Program-made: the position numbers and the translations under genes
Part shown: positions 1-9,036 of the stretch, in pieces
Layout of the letters: every line of letters begins with the position of its first letter
Position numbering within the stretch: the first letter of the stretch is position 1
DNA from: Desulfobulbaceae bacterium
GTDB lineage: Bacteria; Desulfobacterota; Desulfobulbia; Desulfobulbales; Desulfocapsaceae
Assembly (NCBI GenBank): GCA_024636345.1
Contig: JAGXHG010000035.1
Span: 1 to 64,000 of the forward strand
Length of the DNA: 64,000 nt
Direction of reading: 5' to 3'
The notes under the pieces: generated by a model
What the model saw: the letters and a program-made list of their open reading frames with translations, nothing else
What the model was told of the DNA's origin: nothing
The model's database searches: none

Positions 1-1
1 A

Positions 2-202
2 CAGGCCGGGATTGACAAAAAGGCCAGTTGTCATACCCTGCGTCACAGCTTCGCCACCCATATGCTGGAAAACGGCGTCAACATCCGGGTGCTCCAGGAA
101 CTGCTGGGCCACGCGGATGTGAAGACCACCGAGATCTATACCCATGTCATGTCCAGGGATATCAGACGGCTGCAGAGTCCGCTGGATATGTTGCCGGGCT
201 GA
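2..202 (+). CDS. Integron-type tyrosine recombinase, C-terminal fragment (5' end outside window)
   Basis: Only the last 66 codons are present. They hold the end of the catalytic domain of a tyrosine recombinase: the [10 protein letters not shown] box with its catalytic Arg, the [10 protein letters not shown] box with the second His, and the nucleophile Tyr in TEIYTHV. The tail after the Tyr reads [16 protein letters not shown]. The SPLD ending is typical of integron integrases (IntI) and uncommon in XerC/XerD, so an IntI-type enzyme that recombines attI and attC sites is favoured. The IntI-specific insertion lies outside the window, so XerD-like is still possible. Any cassette array would normally lie beyond the 5' end of this gene, to the left. 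Confidence 0.75.
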   Translation, partial: QAGIDKKASCHTLRHSFATHMLENGVNIRVLQELLGHADVKTTEIYTHVMSRDIRRLQSPLDMLPG

Positions 203-331
203 ACGGAAAAACAATTTGCCCAGCTGCTCGGTAAGGGTACCGAGTTTGGCGAGGCATTAAAAAAAATATTTCGGAGTTTCGCGGGCTCATTTACCTGCTG
301 AAACTTTAATACGTTAAAGGTGCATTGAATT

Positions 332-2677
332 TTGCCTAAAAAAAGAAAGATAATCCCGAAAAAGACAAAGCGCATGAGCGGCAGGTGGCGGGGGTGGACC
401 AGGTACACGATTGCGGCGCAGGTGGTCCTTGTTCTTTGCGTTGCCCTTGGACTCTATGTCGTCTATCTGGACAAGGTGATCCGCCAGAAGTTTGACGGCA
501 AGCGCTGGGCCTTGCCCGCCGTGGTATATGCGCGTCCTCTGGAGCTGTATCCGGAACTGCCTTTGACGGCCTCCATGCTGGCGCAGGAGCTGCAGCTTGG
601 CGGCTATCGTCGCGACAAGGCGGCGAAAGATCCGGGCGGCTACGACCTGGCCGGTAATGTCATGCATCTGGTGACCAGGGATTTTGCCTTTGCCGACGGT
701 GTGGAAAAATCGGCCCGGATCACCGTGGAGTTTGGCGGTCCCGTGATCAGGAAGATCTCTGCGACGGAGAGCGGGGCAGAGATTGCCCTGGCGCGCATTG
801 ATCCGGCCCGGATCGGCAGTTTTCATCCTCTGGAAAACGAAGACCGGCTTGTCTACAGCCGCAAGGAGATTCCCGATCTGCTGGTCAAGACCCTCATCGC
901 GGTGGAGGATCAACATTTTTACACCCATTTCGGCGTTGATCCGTGGGGAATCCTGCGGGCCATGTTTGCCAATATCCGTGCCGGCAAGACGGTGCAGGGC
1001 GGCAGCACTCTGACCCAGCAGCTGGTCAAGAACTTTTTCCTCAATAATGAGCGCACCCTGCAGCGCAAGTTCAATGAGGTGATCATGGCCCTGTTGCTGG
1101 AGGCGCATTACAGCAAGGACGAGATCCTCACTGCCTATGCCAATGAGATCTTTCTCGGGCAGGACCGGGGCCGGGCGGTGCATGGTTTCGGGCTGGCCAG
1201 TCAGTTTTATTTCCGCCGCGACCTGAAGGATCTTTCCGCCGCCCAGATTGCCATGCTGGTGGGGATGATCAAAGGACCATCTTATTATGACCCGCGCCGG
1301 TATGCGGAGCGCTGTCTGCAGCGCCGGCAGGTGATACTCGATGTGATGCGTGATGAAGGAGTGATCTCAGAGGGTGCATATCTCACGGCCAAGGCTGCCG
1401 GGTTGGAGAAGAGTGGAGCGGTGCAGAGCGGTTTTAACCGCTATCCAGCCTTCCTCGATCTGGTGCGCCGCCAGTTGGGAGAGGACTATCGTGAGGAGGA
1501 TTTGACTTCCGATGGTCTGAAGATCCTCACCACCCTTGATCCTCAGGTGCAGATGCAGGTGGAGAGGAATCTGCGGGAAACGGTATCGGACCTGGAAAAA
1601 CGTCATGGTGTCAGCGGGCTTGAGGGTGCGGTAATTGTCAGTAGCCGCGAGGGTGGGGAGATCTTGGCCGTGGCTGGAGGCCGTGATGCTATGCAGCCCG
1701 GTTTTAACCGGGCCCTTGATGCCCAGCGACCCATTGGTTCGCTCATCAAACCGCTGGTGTATCTGACGGCTCTTGCCAACGGCTACACCCTGGCCAACCC
1801 CGTGCAGGATAAGTCCCTAACCATTAGCGCCGCCGGGACCAAGGACTGGCGACCGGCCAATTATGATAAGAAAGAGCATGGTCTGGTGCCTTTTTATGAG
1901 GCGCTGGCCAATTCCTATAATTTGGCCACGATCAGGATCGGCATGGATGTCGGGGTGGAAAAGGTAGTGCAGAATATCAAGCGGGCGGGGATCAACCGGG
2001 ATTTTAAACCCTATCCTTCCTTCCTGTTGGGAACGGCTGACCTGTCACCCCTTGAGGTGGCCCAGATGTATCAGCTCTTTGCTACGGGTGGTTTTTATCA
2101 GCCGCAGCGGTCCATTGGCAGTGTGCTTACGGTGGATAATAAGGTGGTTCAGCGTTTCGGGCTGACCGTGGAACAGCGTTTTCCGCCTCAGGAGGTCTTT
2201 CTGCTCAATACTGCCCTGAAGCGGGTGATAAGCAATGGAACGGCAAGGTCGCTTTTAAACTATATCCCTGAGACGGTGCAGGCCGCCGGCAAAACAGGAA
2301 CCACCGATGAGCTGCGGGATAGCTGGTTTGCCGGATTTACCGGGGACCGGCTGGCTGTCGTCTGGATTGGCCGTGACGATAACAAACCGACCGTGCTCAC
2401 CGGTTCCAGCGGTGCCATGGTGGTGTGGGGCAAGATCATGCAGTCTCTCCATCCCCAGCCCCTGGAGCTGATGGAACCGGAGGGGATTGAATGGGCCCGG
2501 GTGGATGGGCGAATCTATAGCCGTGAAGCTGGTGGCGCTTCCCGGGGCGATGTGGTATTGCCCTTTATGGCAGGAACGTTGCCTGCTGGCGCCGCCCCTG
2601 CCTCTTCCTCGGGTGATGGCACTCAGGAGTGGAATGTCCCTGGGGTCTTGAACACGGTACGCGACTGGTTTCAATAA
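332..2677 (+). CDS. mrcB: Class A penicillin-binding protein (PBP1b-like bifunctional transglycosylase/transpeptidase)
   Basis: Polymerises lipid II and cross-links peptidoglycan at the outer face of the inner membrane. The 781-residue product has a basic N-terminus, one membrane helix at about residues 24-46, a GT51 transglycosylase domain starting at E192-D-Q-H-F and continuing with GGSTLTQQLVKN, and a transpeptidase domain with S470-L-I-K, S528-Y-N and K654-T-G-T. Length and order match PBP1b rather than PBP1a. The start used is TTG at 332; ATG at 374 is in frame and would shorten the cytoplasmic tail by 14 residues. The gene stands alone, followed by a 320-base gap with a repeat. Confidence 0.93.
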   Translation: MPKKRKIIPKKTKRMSGRWRGWTRYTIAAQVVLVLCVALGLYVVYLDKVIRQKFDGKRWALPAVVYARPLELYPELPLTASMLAQELQLGGYRRDKAAKDPGGYDLAGNVMHLVTRDFAFADGVEKSARITVEFGGPVIRKISATESGAEIALARIDPARIGSFHPLENEDRLVYSRKEIPDLLVKTLIAVEDQHFYTHFGVDPWGILRAMFANIRAGKTVQGGSTLTQQLVKNFFLNNERTLQRKFNEVIMALLLEAHYSKDEILTAYANEIFLGQDRGRAVHGFGLASQFYFRRDLKDLSAAQIAMLVGMIKGPSYYDPRRYAERCLQRRQVILDVMRDEGVISEGAYLTAKAAGLEKSGAVQSGFNRYPAFLDLVRRQLGEDYREEDLTSDGLKILTTLDPQVQMQVERNLRETVSDLEKRHGVSGLEGAVIVSSREGGEILAVAGGRDAMQPGFNRALDAQRPIGSLIKPLVYLTALANGYTLANPVQDKSLTISAAGTKDWRPANYDKKEHGLVPFYEALANSYNLATIRIGMDVGVEKVVQNIKRAGINRDFKPYPSFLLGTADLSPLEVAQMYQLFATGGFYQPQRSIGSVLTVDNKVVQRFGLTVEQRFPPQEVFLLNTALKRVISNGTARSLLNYIPETVQAAGKTGTTDELRDSWFAGFTGDRLAVVWIGRDDNKPTVLTGSSGAMVVWGKIMQSLHPQPLELMEPEGIEWARVDGRIYSREAGGASRGDVVLPFMAGTLPAGAAPASSSGDGTQEWNVPGVLNTVRDWFQ

Positions 2678-2998
2678 AGAGGAACCTGAGGAACGCTTGA
2701 GATGCAAGGAGTGCTGAAAGAAAGGAAGCTCTTCTCTCTTCATCTCTCGGGCTGAAGGGCTGATCTCGGCCAGAGATGCAGAGAATGTCATGCCATGAAT
2801 GTTTATGCTGAAAAATTGATGGCGTCGCAAAAAGTCGCCAACTGCTGCGTTGCCGTACATTGTCTCGTCACTGCGACGTACTTAAGTACGCCTCATTCCT
2901 CGAAATGTGCGCGCCTTGCATTTGACGATTTTTGATTAGCCATCCCCAAAAATGACTTTTTACGAGACTGTCAAAATTACGAAAGAAGGGAAAATGAG
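2678..2998. other. Intergenic gap with MITE-like repeat
   Basis: No gene is seen in these 321 bases. The right half is an inverted-repeat element at 2818-2972, listed separately. The Shine-Dalgarno sequence of the next gene (gaaggg) lies at 2985-2990. Confidence 0.6.
2818..2972. repeat. MITE-like inverted repeat element, copy 1
   Basis: The ends gatggcgtcgcaaaaagtc (2818-2836) and gactttttacgagactgtc (2954-2972) are imperfect inverted repeats of each other, with about 14 of 19 bases matching. Inside is a perfect 14-base palindrome, cgtacttaagtacg, at 2877-2890. The core shares the words ctgcgttg (left) and cgccttg (right) with the element at 3601-3741, so the two look related. No coding capacity. 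It is probably a non-autonomous mobile or REP-like repeat. Confidence 0.6.
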
Positions 2999-3535
2999 AT
3001 GAAGCAAAGAGGTCAAAACCGTTTATGGAATATGGTCAGCAATGTCGGCTTGCTCATGGCAGTGACTCTGCTCTTGCATGGCTGCGGGGTGAAGCATCAT
3101 GTTGATTGGCCATCCAGACCTGCTCCGGTTTCCAGTCCAATGCCTGCTCCGCATCCCGCTCCCGCTCCTGCCCCGGAGCCTGTCCCTGTTCCCTTCCGTG
3201 AATCAGTGCCGGTGGCGGAAGAAGGAAAGGCGGCCGGCACCTTGCTTGCCAGTGCTCGGCAGAATGTGCGGGCCGGCCAGTTCAGTCAGGCTGAAATGGT
3301 GCTTGAACGGGCCCTCCGGCTTGAGCCCCGCAACGCCAGGCTGTGGCATGAGATGGCCCAGGTGAAGTATGGGCAGAAAGATTATGGTCAGGTGGTCCAG
3401 TTTTGTATCAAGTCGAACAGTCTGGCCGGGAAAGATTATGACTTGATCCAGCAGAACTGGCTGTTGATGGAAAAGGCTTATATACAACTGGGGCAACCGG
3501 AGAAGGCGCAGCAGGCGAGAAGGAAATCCGGATGA
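2999..3535 (+). CDS. TPR-containing lipoprotein
   Basis: The 178-residue product begins with a signal peptide ending in a lipobox, LLHGC with C29, so it should be lipid-anchored. A Pro/Ala-rich spacer follows at about 40-65 (repeated PAP units), and the C-terminal half carries one or two tetratricopeptide-like helical pairs, for example AEMVLERALRLEPRNARLW. The start at 2999 has a good Shine-Dalgarno (gaaggg). An ATG at 2994 leads straight to a stop. It follows the PBP1b-like gene, so a role as an envelope partner is plausible but is inference; no specific family is recognised. Confidence 0.75.
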   Translation: MKQRGQNRLWNMVSNVGLLMAVTLLLHGCGVKHHVDWPSRPAPVSSPMPAPHPAPAPAPEPVPVPFRESVPVAEEGKAAGTLLASARQNVRAGQFSQAEMVLERALRLEPRNARLWHEMAQVKYGQKDYGQVVQFCIKSNSLAGKDYDLIQQNWLLMEKAYIQLGQPEKAQQARRKSG

Positions 3536-3600
3536 TGCTGGTGATAGCTTTAACGAATTAGGTTGGTTATGTATTTGATGTTGTAGCTCTTAAAACTATT

Positions 3601-3741
3601 GGGTATCTTGAAAAATGGTCTTTTTGTCCAAGCCCTGCGTTGTTCAGAAAATTTTATTCTCGGAATATCAAATATATGCCTGCGGTAAAATTTTCTTCAC
3701 GCCTTGATCTTGAATAAAAATCCTAATTTTTCAAGGTACCC
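3601..3741. repeat. MITE-like inverted repeat element, copy 2 (dnaG upstream region)
   Basis: The termini gggtatcttgaaaaat (3601-3616) and atttttcaaggtaccc (3726-3741) are inverted repeats with 15 of 16 bases matching. A second, inner pair (gaaaatttta near 3647 and taaaattttc near 3685) extends the fold. The whole element could form a long interrupted hairpin just before dnaG. It shares core words with copy 1 at 2818-2972. An AT-rich tattataaat at 3743-3752, immediately after it, could serve as the -10 of a dnaG promoter. Confidence 0.6.
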
Positions 3742-3765
3742 CTATTATAAATAGATACTGTCAGT

Positions 3766-5592
3766 ATGGGATATTCGGAAACACGTGATTCAGTAACAGC
3801 CCTTGTCAAGGAACAGGCTGATATTGTCCAGATCATAGGAGAGTGCGTTGACCTGAAAAGATCGGGGGCGCGCTTTCTGGGATGTTGTCCCTTCCATGGA
3901 GAGAAGACGCCCTCCTTTTCTGTGCATCCGGGGCAGCAGTTTTATCACTGCTTTGGCTGTGGCGAGTCCGGTGATGTCTTCTCCTTCATGATGAAATATC
4001 ACAACCTCGATTTCCCTTCAGCCCTGCAGACTCTTGCCCAACGTTATCAGATTGAGCTTCCCGAAAAGCATCATTCGGCAGCAGAGCAGGAAAGAGAGCG
4101 GCTGCGCAAGGCTATGTACGCCATCAACGACAAGGCGGCGCGGTTGTTCAGGGAATTTCTGCTCCATGCCAGAGGCGCGGCTGCGGCTCGCGCCTATCTC
4201 GAACAGCGCGGGATTCCTCCGGATATTCAGGAGAAATTTCAACTGGGATACGCACCTTCCGTGGAAAGCGCCGGCTGGAATTTTCTGGGTAGCAGCCTGC
4301 AGGGTGAGGAGAGTGCGGCTGCCGAGGCGGTGGGGCTTCTGGTGAAAAATGACAAGGGCTCCACCTATGATCGTTTCCGCGACAGGATCCTTTTTCCCAT
4401 CTTTGACCCCAAGGGTCGGATCAGCGGATTTGGCGGACGCATTGTCGGTGACGGGCAACCCAAGTATATGAACTCCCCGGAGAGCCCGATCTTTGACAAA
4501 AGCCGCCTGCTGCTCGGTCTTTTCCAGCAGGCAGCGGATATCCGTTCCCGGCAGCGGGTGGTGCTAGTGGAGGGGAACTTTGACATGGTCTCGCTCGTGG
4601 TCCATGGCTGTCCCAATGTGGTCGCGCCTCTCGGTACTGCCTTGACCCGGCCACAGTTAAAGCTGCTGCGCCATTATGCGGACAATGCGATTCTGCTCTT
4701 TGACGGCGACGCGGCCGGGATCAAGGCGGCGGTCCGGGCCGTTCCCCTTTTCCTGGCCGAGCAGATGAGCGCCAGGGTGGCGCTGTTGCCTCCAGATCAT
4801 GATCCCGACACCTTTGTGCGTGAAAAAGGTCTGGAGCAGTTGGAGCGGTTGCTGGATAACGCAACGCCGCTTGCCGAGTTCGCTCTGGCAAAGATGATCG
4901 AGGAGCATGGGCTGACCCTTGACGGGAAAAGCAGGATTGTGGAAGAGCTGCGTCCGCTGGTACAGGCGGCGGCATCTCCTCTGCAGCGTTCGGTGGTGAT
5001 TGCCCATTTCAGTGAAAAGCTGGGGATTGCGACCCAGCAGTTGACTGATCTTCTCTCGGGCCATTCATCGATGCCGTCTCCGGTAGAGGTTCAGCCAAGG
5101 GAACTGAATCGTCCGGTGCAGGCAGGTCGAGGGAATGTCAGACTCAATGCGGTTCAGAAACGTCTTGTGGCCCACATGGTCTTGCATCCTGCCCATTTTT
5201 TGCGGATGGAAGAGGTCGGTTTGAGGCCGCGACTGGCTTTCGGGGTGGGGGAGGTCTTGTTCCTGCAGCTTAAGGCCTTGCATGCCAAAGGCCGGGAGCT
5301 GGAGCCGGAGGAATTGCTTGCCGCCTTGCCCGAGGGAGAAGAGCGGGCTCTGGTTGCGGAAATATTGTTAACTGCATCATCAGCTGATTCCGGAAGCAGT
5401 TATTGTTCAGGGACGGAAGAGGAGCTGGGCGAATTACTGCTCTGGTTGAAGAGGGAGGAATTGCAGGAAATGTCCAGACAATTGATTGCGGAGATAGGAA
5501 AGGTGCAACGGGACGAACATGAGTTTGTAACACTTTCCCGTTTGCTTCAGGAGAAGCAGAAGATTGATAAAGAGTTGCAGGCCCTGGGGTAG
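3766..5592 (+). CDS. dnaG: DNA primase DnaG
   Basis: Synthesises RNA primers at the replication fork. The 608-residue protein has the N-terminal CHC2 zinc finger (C41, H44, C62, C65), the RNA-polymerase-like catalytic core and a TOPRIM fold with the metal-binding acidic residues E269 (VEGNFD) and D313/D315 (FDGDAAG). The C-terminal helicase-interaction region is more divergent. VEGNFD departs slightly from the usual VEGY-D form. No strong Shine-Dalgarno precedes the ATG at 3766; the leader may be very short. rpoD follows after 229 bases, the conserved dnaG-rpoD macromolecular-synthesis arrangement without rpsU. Confidence 0.96.
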   Translation: MGYSETRDSVTALVKEQADIVQIIGECVDLKRSGARFLGCCPFHGEKTPSFSVHPGQQFYHCFGCGESGDVFSFMMKYHNLDFPSALQTLAQRYQIELPEKHHSAAEQERERLRKAMYAINDKAARLFREFLLHARGAAAARAYLEQRGIPPDIQEKFQLGYAPSVESAGWNFLGSSLQGEESAAAEAVGLLVKNDKGSTYDRFRDRILFPIFDPKGRISGFGGRIVGDGQPKYMNSPESPIFDKSRLLLGLFQQAADIRSRQRVVLVEGNFDMVSLVVHGCPNVVAPLGTALTRPQLKLLRHYADNAILLFDGDAAGIKAAVRAVPLFLAEQMSARVALLPPDHDPDTFVREKGLEQLERLLDNATPLAEFALAKMIEEHGLTLDGKSRIVEELRPLVQAAASPLQRSVVIAHFSEKLGIATQQLTDLLSGHSSMPSPVEVQPRELNRPVQAGRGNVRLNAVQKRLVAHMVLHPAHFLRMEEVGLRPRLAFGVGEVLFLQLKALHAKGRELEPEELLAALPEGEERALVAEILLTASSADSGSSYCSGTEEELGELLLWLKREELQEMSRQLIAEIGKVQRDEHEFVTLSRLLQEKQKIDKELQALG

Positions 5593-5702
5593 AGAATTAG
5601 AGAATAAGGGATGGATATAAAAGGGCTGAAGCCAGTTTCTGTGCCCCTGCGAGACGTCACCTGGTGGGTCCAGGTTTAACTTTCTCTGTTTTCAATCACT
5701 TA

Positions 5703-5730
5703 TTGATTTAAATTTTTTTCTTGATATAGT
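5703..5730 (+). promoter_or_regulatory. Putative sigma70 promoter of rpoD
   Basis: TTGATT at 5703-5708 and TATAGT at 5725-5730 are separated by 16 bases in the dnaG-rpoD gap. The match suggests rpoD can be transcribed independently of dnaG. Sequence match only. Confidence 0.4.
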
Positions 5731-5821
5731 GCATGAGCTGGAAACTAGGTGATTTTGTTAAAAGAAGAGAGAGAAGGATGTTTTTTCTTGATGTGAAGAC
5801 GTGGTATCTCGGGGGGGAGCT

Positions 5822-7477
5822 ATGGCTGGGGATAAGGATTTTGATCAGAATGAGGCAGAACCGATAATTGGTGAGGACCATCTTGAAGACGATGCTTTTG
5901 ATATTACAGAAATTACTGGTGCTCTTGCTCTTGAAGGGGATGAGCTGGCTGCTGCATGGCCGGATGATGATACGGTGGATGCCTTGCAGATAACTCCGGA
6001 AAAGGATGAGGGCGATGATGAGTTCATCGTCGATCTGGATGAAAACGCTTCGTGCCATCTTGGCGCAGGCGCGAAGCCTGGGTGTCATACCGTAGATCCC
6101 ATGAATATCTATTTGCGTGAGATGGGAACCATGACTCTGCTTAGTCATGAGGAAGAGCTGGAGCTGGCCCGGATGATGGAAGAGGGCTTGTATCGGATTC
6201 AGCGGGCGGTGCTGGCAACTCCTTTGGCAATAGAGGCCTTGGAGATAGTGGCAGAGGAGCTTCAGTCTGGTCGGGTAAAAATCTTTCAGGCGTTGAAGGG
6301 TATTCCTGATGACCAGAATGACCTTATTGCCCAAGCGCACGACGAGTTTGTCAACAGGGTCGCACTGGCCACAGAACGTGAAAAGCAAAGAGAGGGGTTG
6401 CGACAGCGCTTTCTTGCTTGTGTTGATGGCTCGGATGAAGATAGAGAGATTTATCAGCAGATCCTGGATATAGGGACGGAGGTGGCGGATATTTTTCAAG
6501 ACAGGCTTATTTGTCCACGCTGTATTAATGGCATCGCTGCCAGTCTGGAAGAGCTGGCAAAGCGTTTTCGTCTGCTTCGGGTCCAGGTGATGCAGGAATA
6601 TAAGCTTGCGGCTGCCTGTGAGGATGATCTGGAGATCAGTCCTTTGGAGCTTGAGAAAAGGATTGCCCGGAAGATGTGTGAAGAACTTGGTTTTGGTTAT
6701 CATGCCCTTAATGAGACTCTGCATGAACTGGATGCGGCGCGTGATACGGTCAAATACGCAAAAGAATCGCTGGTCCGGGCAAATTTGCGTCTTGTCGTCT
6801 CGGTTGCCAAGAAATTTATAAATCGCGGACTGCAGTTTCCTGATCTTATCCAGGAGGGGAATATCGGTCTGATGAAGGCCGTTGAGAAATTTGATTACCA
6901 CCGCGGTTATAAGTTCAGCACTTACGCCACCTGGTGGATTCGCCAGTCCATTACCCGTGGGATTGCAGACCAGGGGCGGACTATCCGTCTGCCGGTGCAT
7001 ATGATAGAGACCATCAACCGATTGCTGCGGGTGACCAGGGATTTTGTACGTACAGAGAACAGGGAGCCAAGTCCTGAGGAAATGGCGGAACAGCTGGGCC
7101 TTGATGTGGTAAAAATCAAGGCAGCGCTGAAAACAGCCAAGGATGCTATCTCACTGGATACGCCAGTGGGGGCTGATGAAGAATCGTTTCTTTCTGATTT
7201 TATTGAAGACTGTGCCGCTATGGGACCTGACGAGTCATCCATGGTTGACAGTCTGAAAGAATGTCTTTGCCGGGTGATGTCTTCTCTTTCTGCGCGCGAG
7301 GCCAAGGTGCTGCAGATGCGATACGGTATTGATGTGAGCTGTGATCATACCCTTGAAGAGGTGGGGAAATGTTTTGCGGTTACCAGGGAGAGGATTCGTC
7401 AGATCGAGGCCCAGGCAATACAAAAACTGAAACATCCTTCGCGAATAGATGAGTTGCGTGTATTTATGACCGATTAG
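5822..7477 (+). CDS. rpoD: Primary sigma factor RpoD (sigma-70)
   Basis: Housekeeping sigma subunit of RNA polymerase. The chosen ATG at 5822 follows an unusually G-rich Shine-Dalgarno (seven G then AG at 5811-5819). An in-frame GTG at 5801 would add seven residues. The 551-residue product has an acidic region-1.1-like N-terminus, region 1.2 from about residue 92 ([11 protein letters not shown]), a non-conserved spacer, region 2 from about residue 316 with the melting motif [13 protein letters not shown], region 3, and a region 4 helix-turn-helix at about 508-540 ([13 protein letters not shown]). The full region set marks it as the primary factor. Confidence 0.96.
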   Translation: MAGDKDFDQNEAEPIIGEDHLEDDAFDITEITGALALEGDELAAAWPDDDTVDALQITPEKDEGDDEFIVDLDENASCHLGAGAKPGCHTVDPMNIYLREMGTMTLLSHEEELELARMMEEGLYRIQRAVLATPLAIEALEIVAEELQSGRVKIFQALKGIPDDQNDLIAQAHDEFVNRVALATEREKQREGLRQRFLACVDGSDEDREIYQQILDIGTEVADIFQDRLICPRCINGIAASLEELAKRFRLLRVQVMQEYKLAAACEDDLEISPLELEKRIARKMCEELGFGYHALNETLHELDAARDTVKYAKESLVRANLRLVVSVAKKFINRGLQFPDLIQEGNIGLMKAVEKFDYHRGYKFSTYATWWIRQSITRGIADQGRTIRLPVHMIETINRLLRVTRDFVRTENREPSPEEMAEQLGLDVVKIKAALKTAKDAISLDTPVGADEESFLSDFIEDCAAMGPDESSMVDSLKECLCRVMSSLSAREAKVLQMRYGIDVSCDHTLEEVGKCFAVTRERIRQIEAQAIQKLKHPSRIDELRVFMTD

Positions 7478-7530
7478 GAGCCGCAATAAAATAACAACTA
7501 CATTTCTACCCTGTTCGTTACGGCTTTTTC
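7476..7530 (+). repeat. Paired-hairpin element, rpoD copy / terminator
   Basis: Starting at the rpoD stop codon, agccgcaa (7479-7486) can pair with ttacggct (7518-7525), 7 of 8 bases, and a T tract follows. It resembles the elements at 15286, 30230, 60280 and 62545 (left arm gccgtta, right arm ttacggc) and may terminate rpoD transcription. This is the most divergent copy. Confidence 0.45.
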
Positions 7531-7798
7531 TGCAGGGATTTCCCCGATCTGCTCGTTCCAGTGGCTGAACCTCCAAAGGCTGCAGCTTTTGGGTGCGAAG
7601 AGCGGTCGCCCCGGTCGCGGTCGCGGGATCCTGATATTGCGGTTTTTTGTGCGATGCCTTTCAAACGGCATAGATTGCCGACACATTCCTCCTGAAGGGC
7701 TATTGTGGCTCTTGTCCTTTTCTGCTCTTTTGCTTTCTAGTAATTTGTGCGCGGTGATGATTTCTCTTTTTTGTTTATTTCCTGCCAAACGGTGAGGT
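7531..7798. other. Gene-free gap between rpoD and dprA
   Basis: No supported gene. The stretch has a GC-rich block (about 7595-7630, ggtcgccccggtcgcggtcg) followed by T/C-rich sequence. A 68-codon open frame at 7589-7795 has no good start signal and an unconvincing composition, so it is not called. A weak likeness to hairpin B of the 60.3-kb repeat (ccaaaggctgcag, gagcggtcgcccc) is visible at about 7572-7613. Confidence 0.4.
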
Positions 7799-8929
7799 AT
7801 GGCTGATCTCCTTGATTGGGTGAGTCTGAGTCTGGTTCCAGGATTGGGGGCGGCAGGATTGAGGCGTCTTGTGGACTTCTTTGATGGCCCGGATCGTGTA
7901 TTACTGGCTTCAGCCAAAGAGCGATCAAAGGTTCCCGGGGTTCGGGCGGAAGCTCTTTTGGGACTGTCAAATGTGGATGAGGTGCGTTGCCGGGGTGAAC
8001 AGGAGCTGGAACAACTCGCCAGCTCAGGGGCACAGGCCATCTGTCTGGATGATCAGAATTACCCTTCCTTGCTCCGTCAGATCAATGGTCCGCCACCAGT
8101 TTTGTATATACGGGGCAAGAGTGAGCTGCTTGAAAGTTGCTGTGTGGCGATTGTCGGTTCGCGGGCGGCAACTACTTACGGCCACCGGATTGCCTTTTCC
8201 CTGGCCAGAGATCTGTCTGCCCGGGGAGTGACGGTGGTATCCGGTCTGGCCCTGGGAATTGATGCCTGCGCCCATGCCGGGGCTTTGGCTGCGTCCGGGG
8301 CCACGGTCGCGGTGCTGGGATGTGGGTTGGATGTAGTTTATCCCCGGCAGAACAGCGGTTTGTATGAACAGATTAAGGGCGCTGGCGTCCTTGTTACTGA
8401 ATATCCATTGGGAACCCGTCCTGAGGCTTTTCGTTTTCCGGCGCGAAATCGTATTATTGCCGGGATGAGTTACGGAGTGGTGGTGGTTGAGGCGGCCAAA
8501 AAATCCGGTTCGCTCATCACGGCAGAGTTGGCCCTCGATGAAGGTCGTGATGTCTTTGCGGTTCCTGGTCAGGTAGATTCCTTTAAAAGCGCCGGGGCGC
8601 ACTGGTTGTTGCAGCAGGGGGCAAAACTGGTACTTTCAGCCGGAGATATTCTTGAGGAACTCCATCTCTGCACGGGGTTACAGAGTGGGGAAAAAAGAGG
8701 GACTGGGGCGGAGGATGAAAAAAACTTGGCGCTTGAACCTGAACTTCTTGCCCTGCTGGATAAGATCGAACCTTATTCGATGAAGCGTGATGCGCTTATT
8801 GCTGTCTCTGGCCTGAGTCCAGGGCGGGTGGCCGAGTTCCTGCTTCTTTTGGAGCTGGAAGGGTTGGTGGAGATGTTGCCAGGTGATGAGGTGCGCAGGG
8901 TTGGCGGGGAAAACGAAGAGAGAAGGTGA
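7799..8929 (+). CDS. dprA: DNA-processing protein DprA (Smf)
   Basis: Binds single-stranded DNA and loads RecA, classically during natural transformation. The 376-residue protein has an N-terminal helical region, a central Rossmann-like DprA core (SRAATTYGHRIAFSLA, VSGLALGIDACAH, VLGCGLDVVYP, ARNRIIAGMS, GSLITAELALDEGR) and a C-terminal winged-helix-like segment (about 310-365). A ggtgaggt Shine-Dalgarno supports the start at 7799. It lacks the topA neighbour it often has, and rpe follows about 110 bases on. Confidence 0.95.
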   Translation: MADLLDWVSLSLVPGLGAAGLRRLVDFFDGPDRVLLASAKERSKVPGVRAEALLGLSNVDEVRCRGEQELEQLASSGAQAICLDDQNYPSLLRQINGPPPVLYIRGKSELLESCCVAIVGSRAATTYGHRIAFSLARDLSARGVTVVSGLALGIDACAHAGALAASGATVAVLGCGLDVVYPRQNSGLYEQIKGAGVLVTEYPLGTRPEAFRFPARNRIIAGMSYGVVVVEAAKKSGSLITAELALDEGRDVFAVPGQVDSFKSAGAHWLLQQGAKLVLSAGDILEELHLCTGLQSGEKRGTGAEDEKNLALEPELLALLDKIEPYSMKRDALIAVSGLSPGRVAEFLLLLELEGLVEMLPGDEVRRVGGENEERR

Positions 8930-9036
8930 AGAATTGCATCCCTTGATGTAATTTATTCTTTTCCCTTCTCTTTTTTTGAGATACCCTCTATTCGTATTCA
9001 CTTTGACAACAAGCACAACAAACAGAAGAGGGAGAT

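Noticed and set aside
314-1183. A 289-codon minus-strand frame opposite the PBP1b-like gene
   Set aside because: Fully antisense to conserved transglycosylase motifs; no start signal or family likeness.
5708-7000. A 430-codon open frame on the minus strand opposite rpoD
   Set aside because: It lies opposite a certain sigma-70 gene, has low-complexity odd composition and no recognisable family; it is a shadow of the rpoD codon pattern.
7589-7795. A 68-codon plus-strand frame between rpoD and dprA
   Set aside because: No convincing ribosome site and a Cys/Arg/Leu-rich translation unlike a real small protein; the region looks like repeat-derived sequence.
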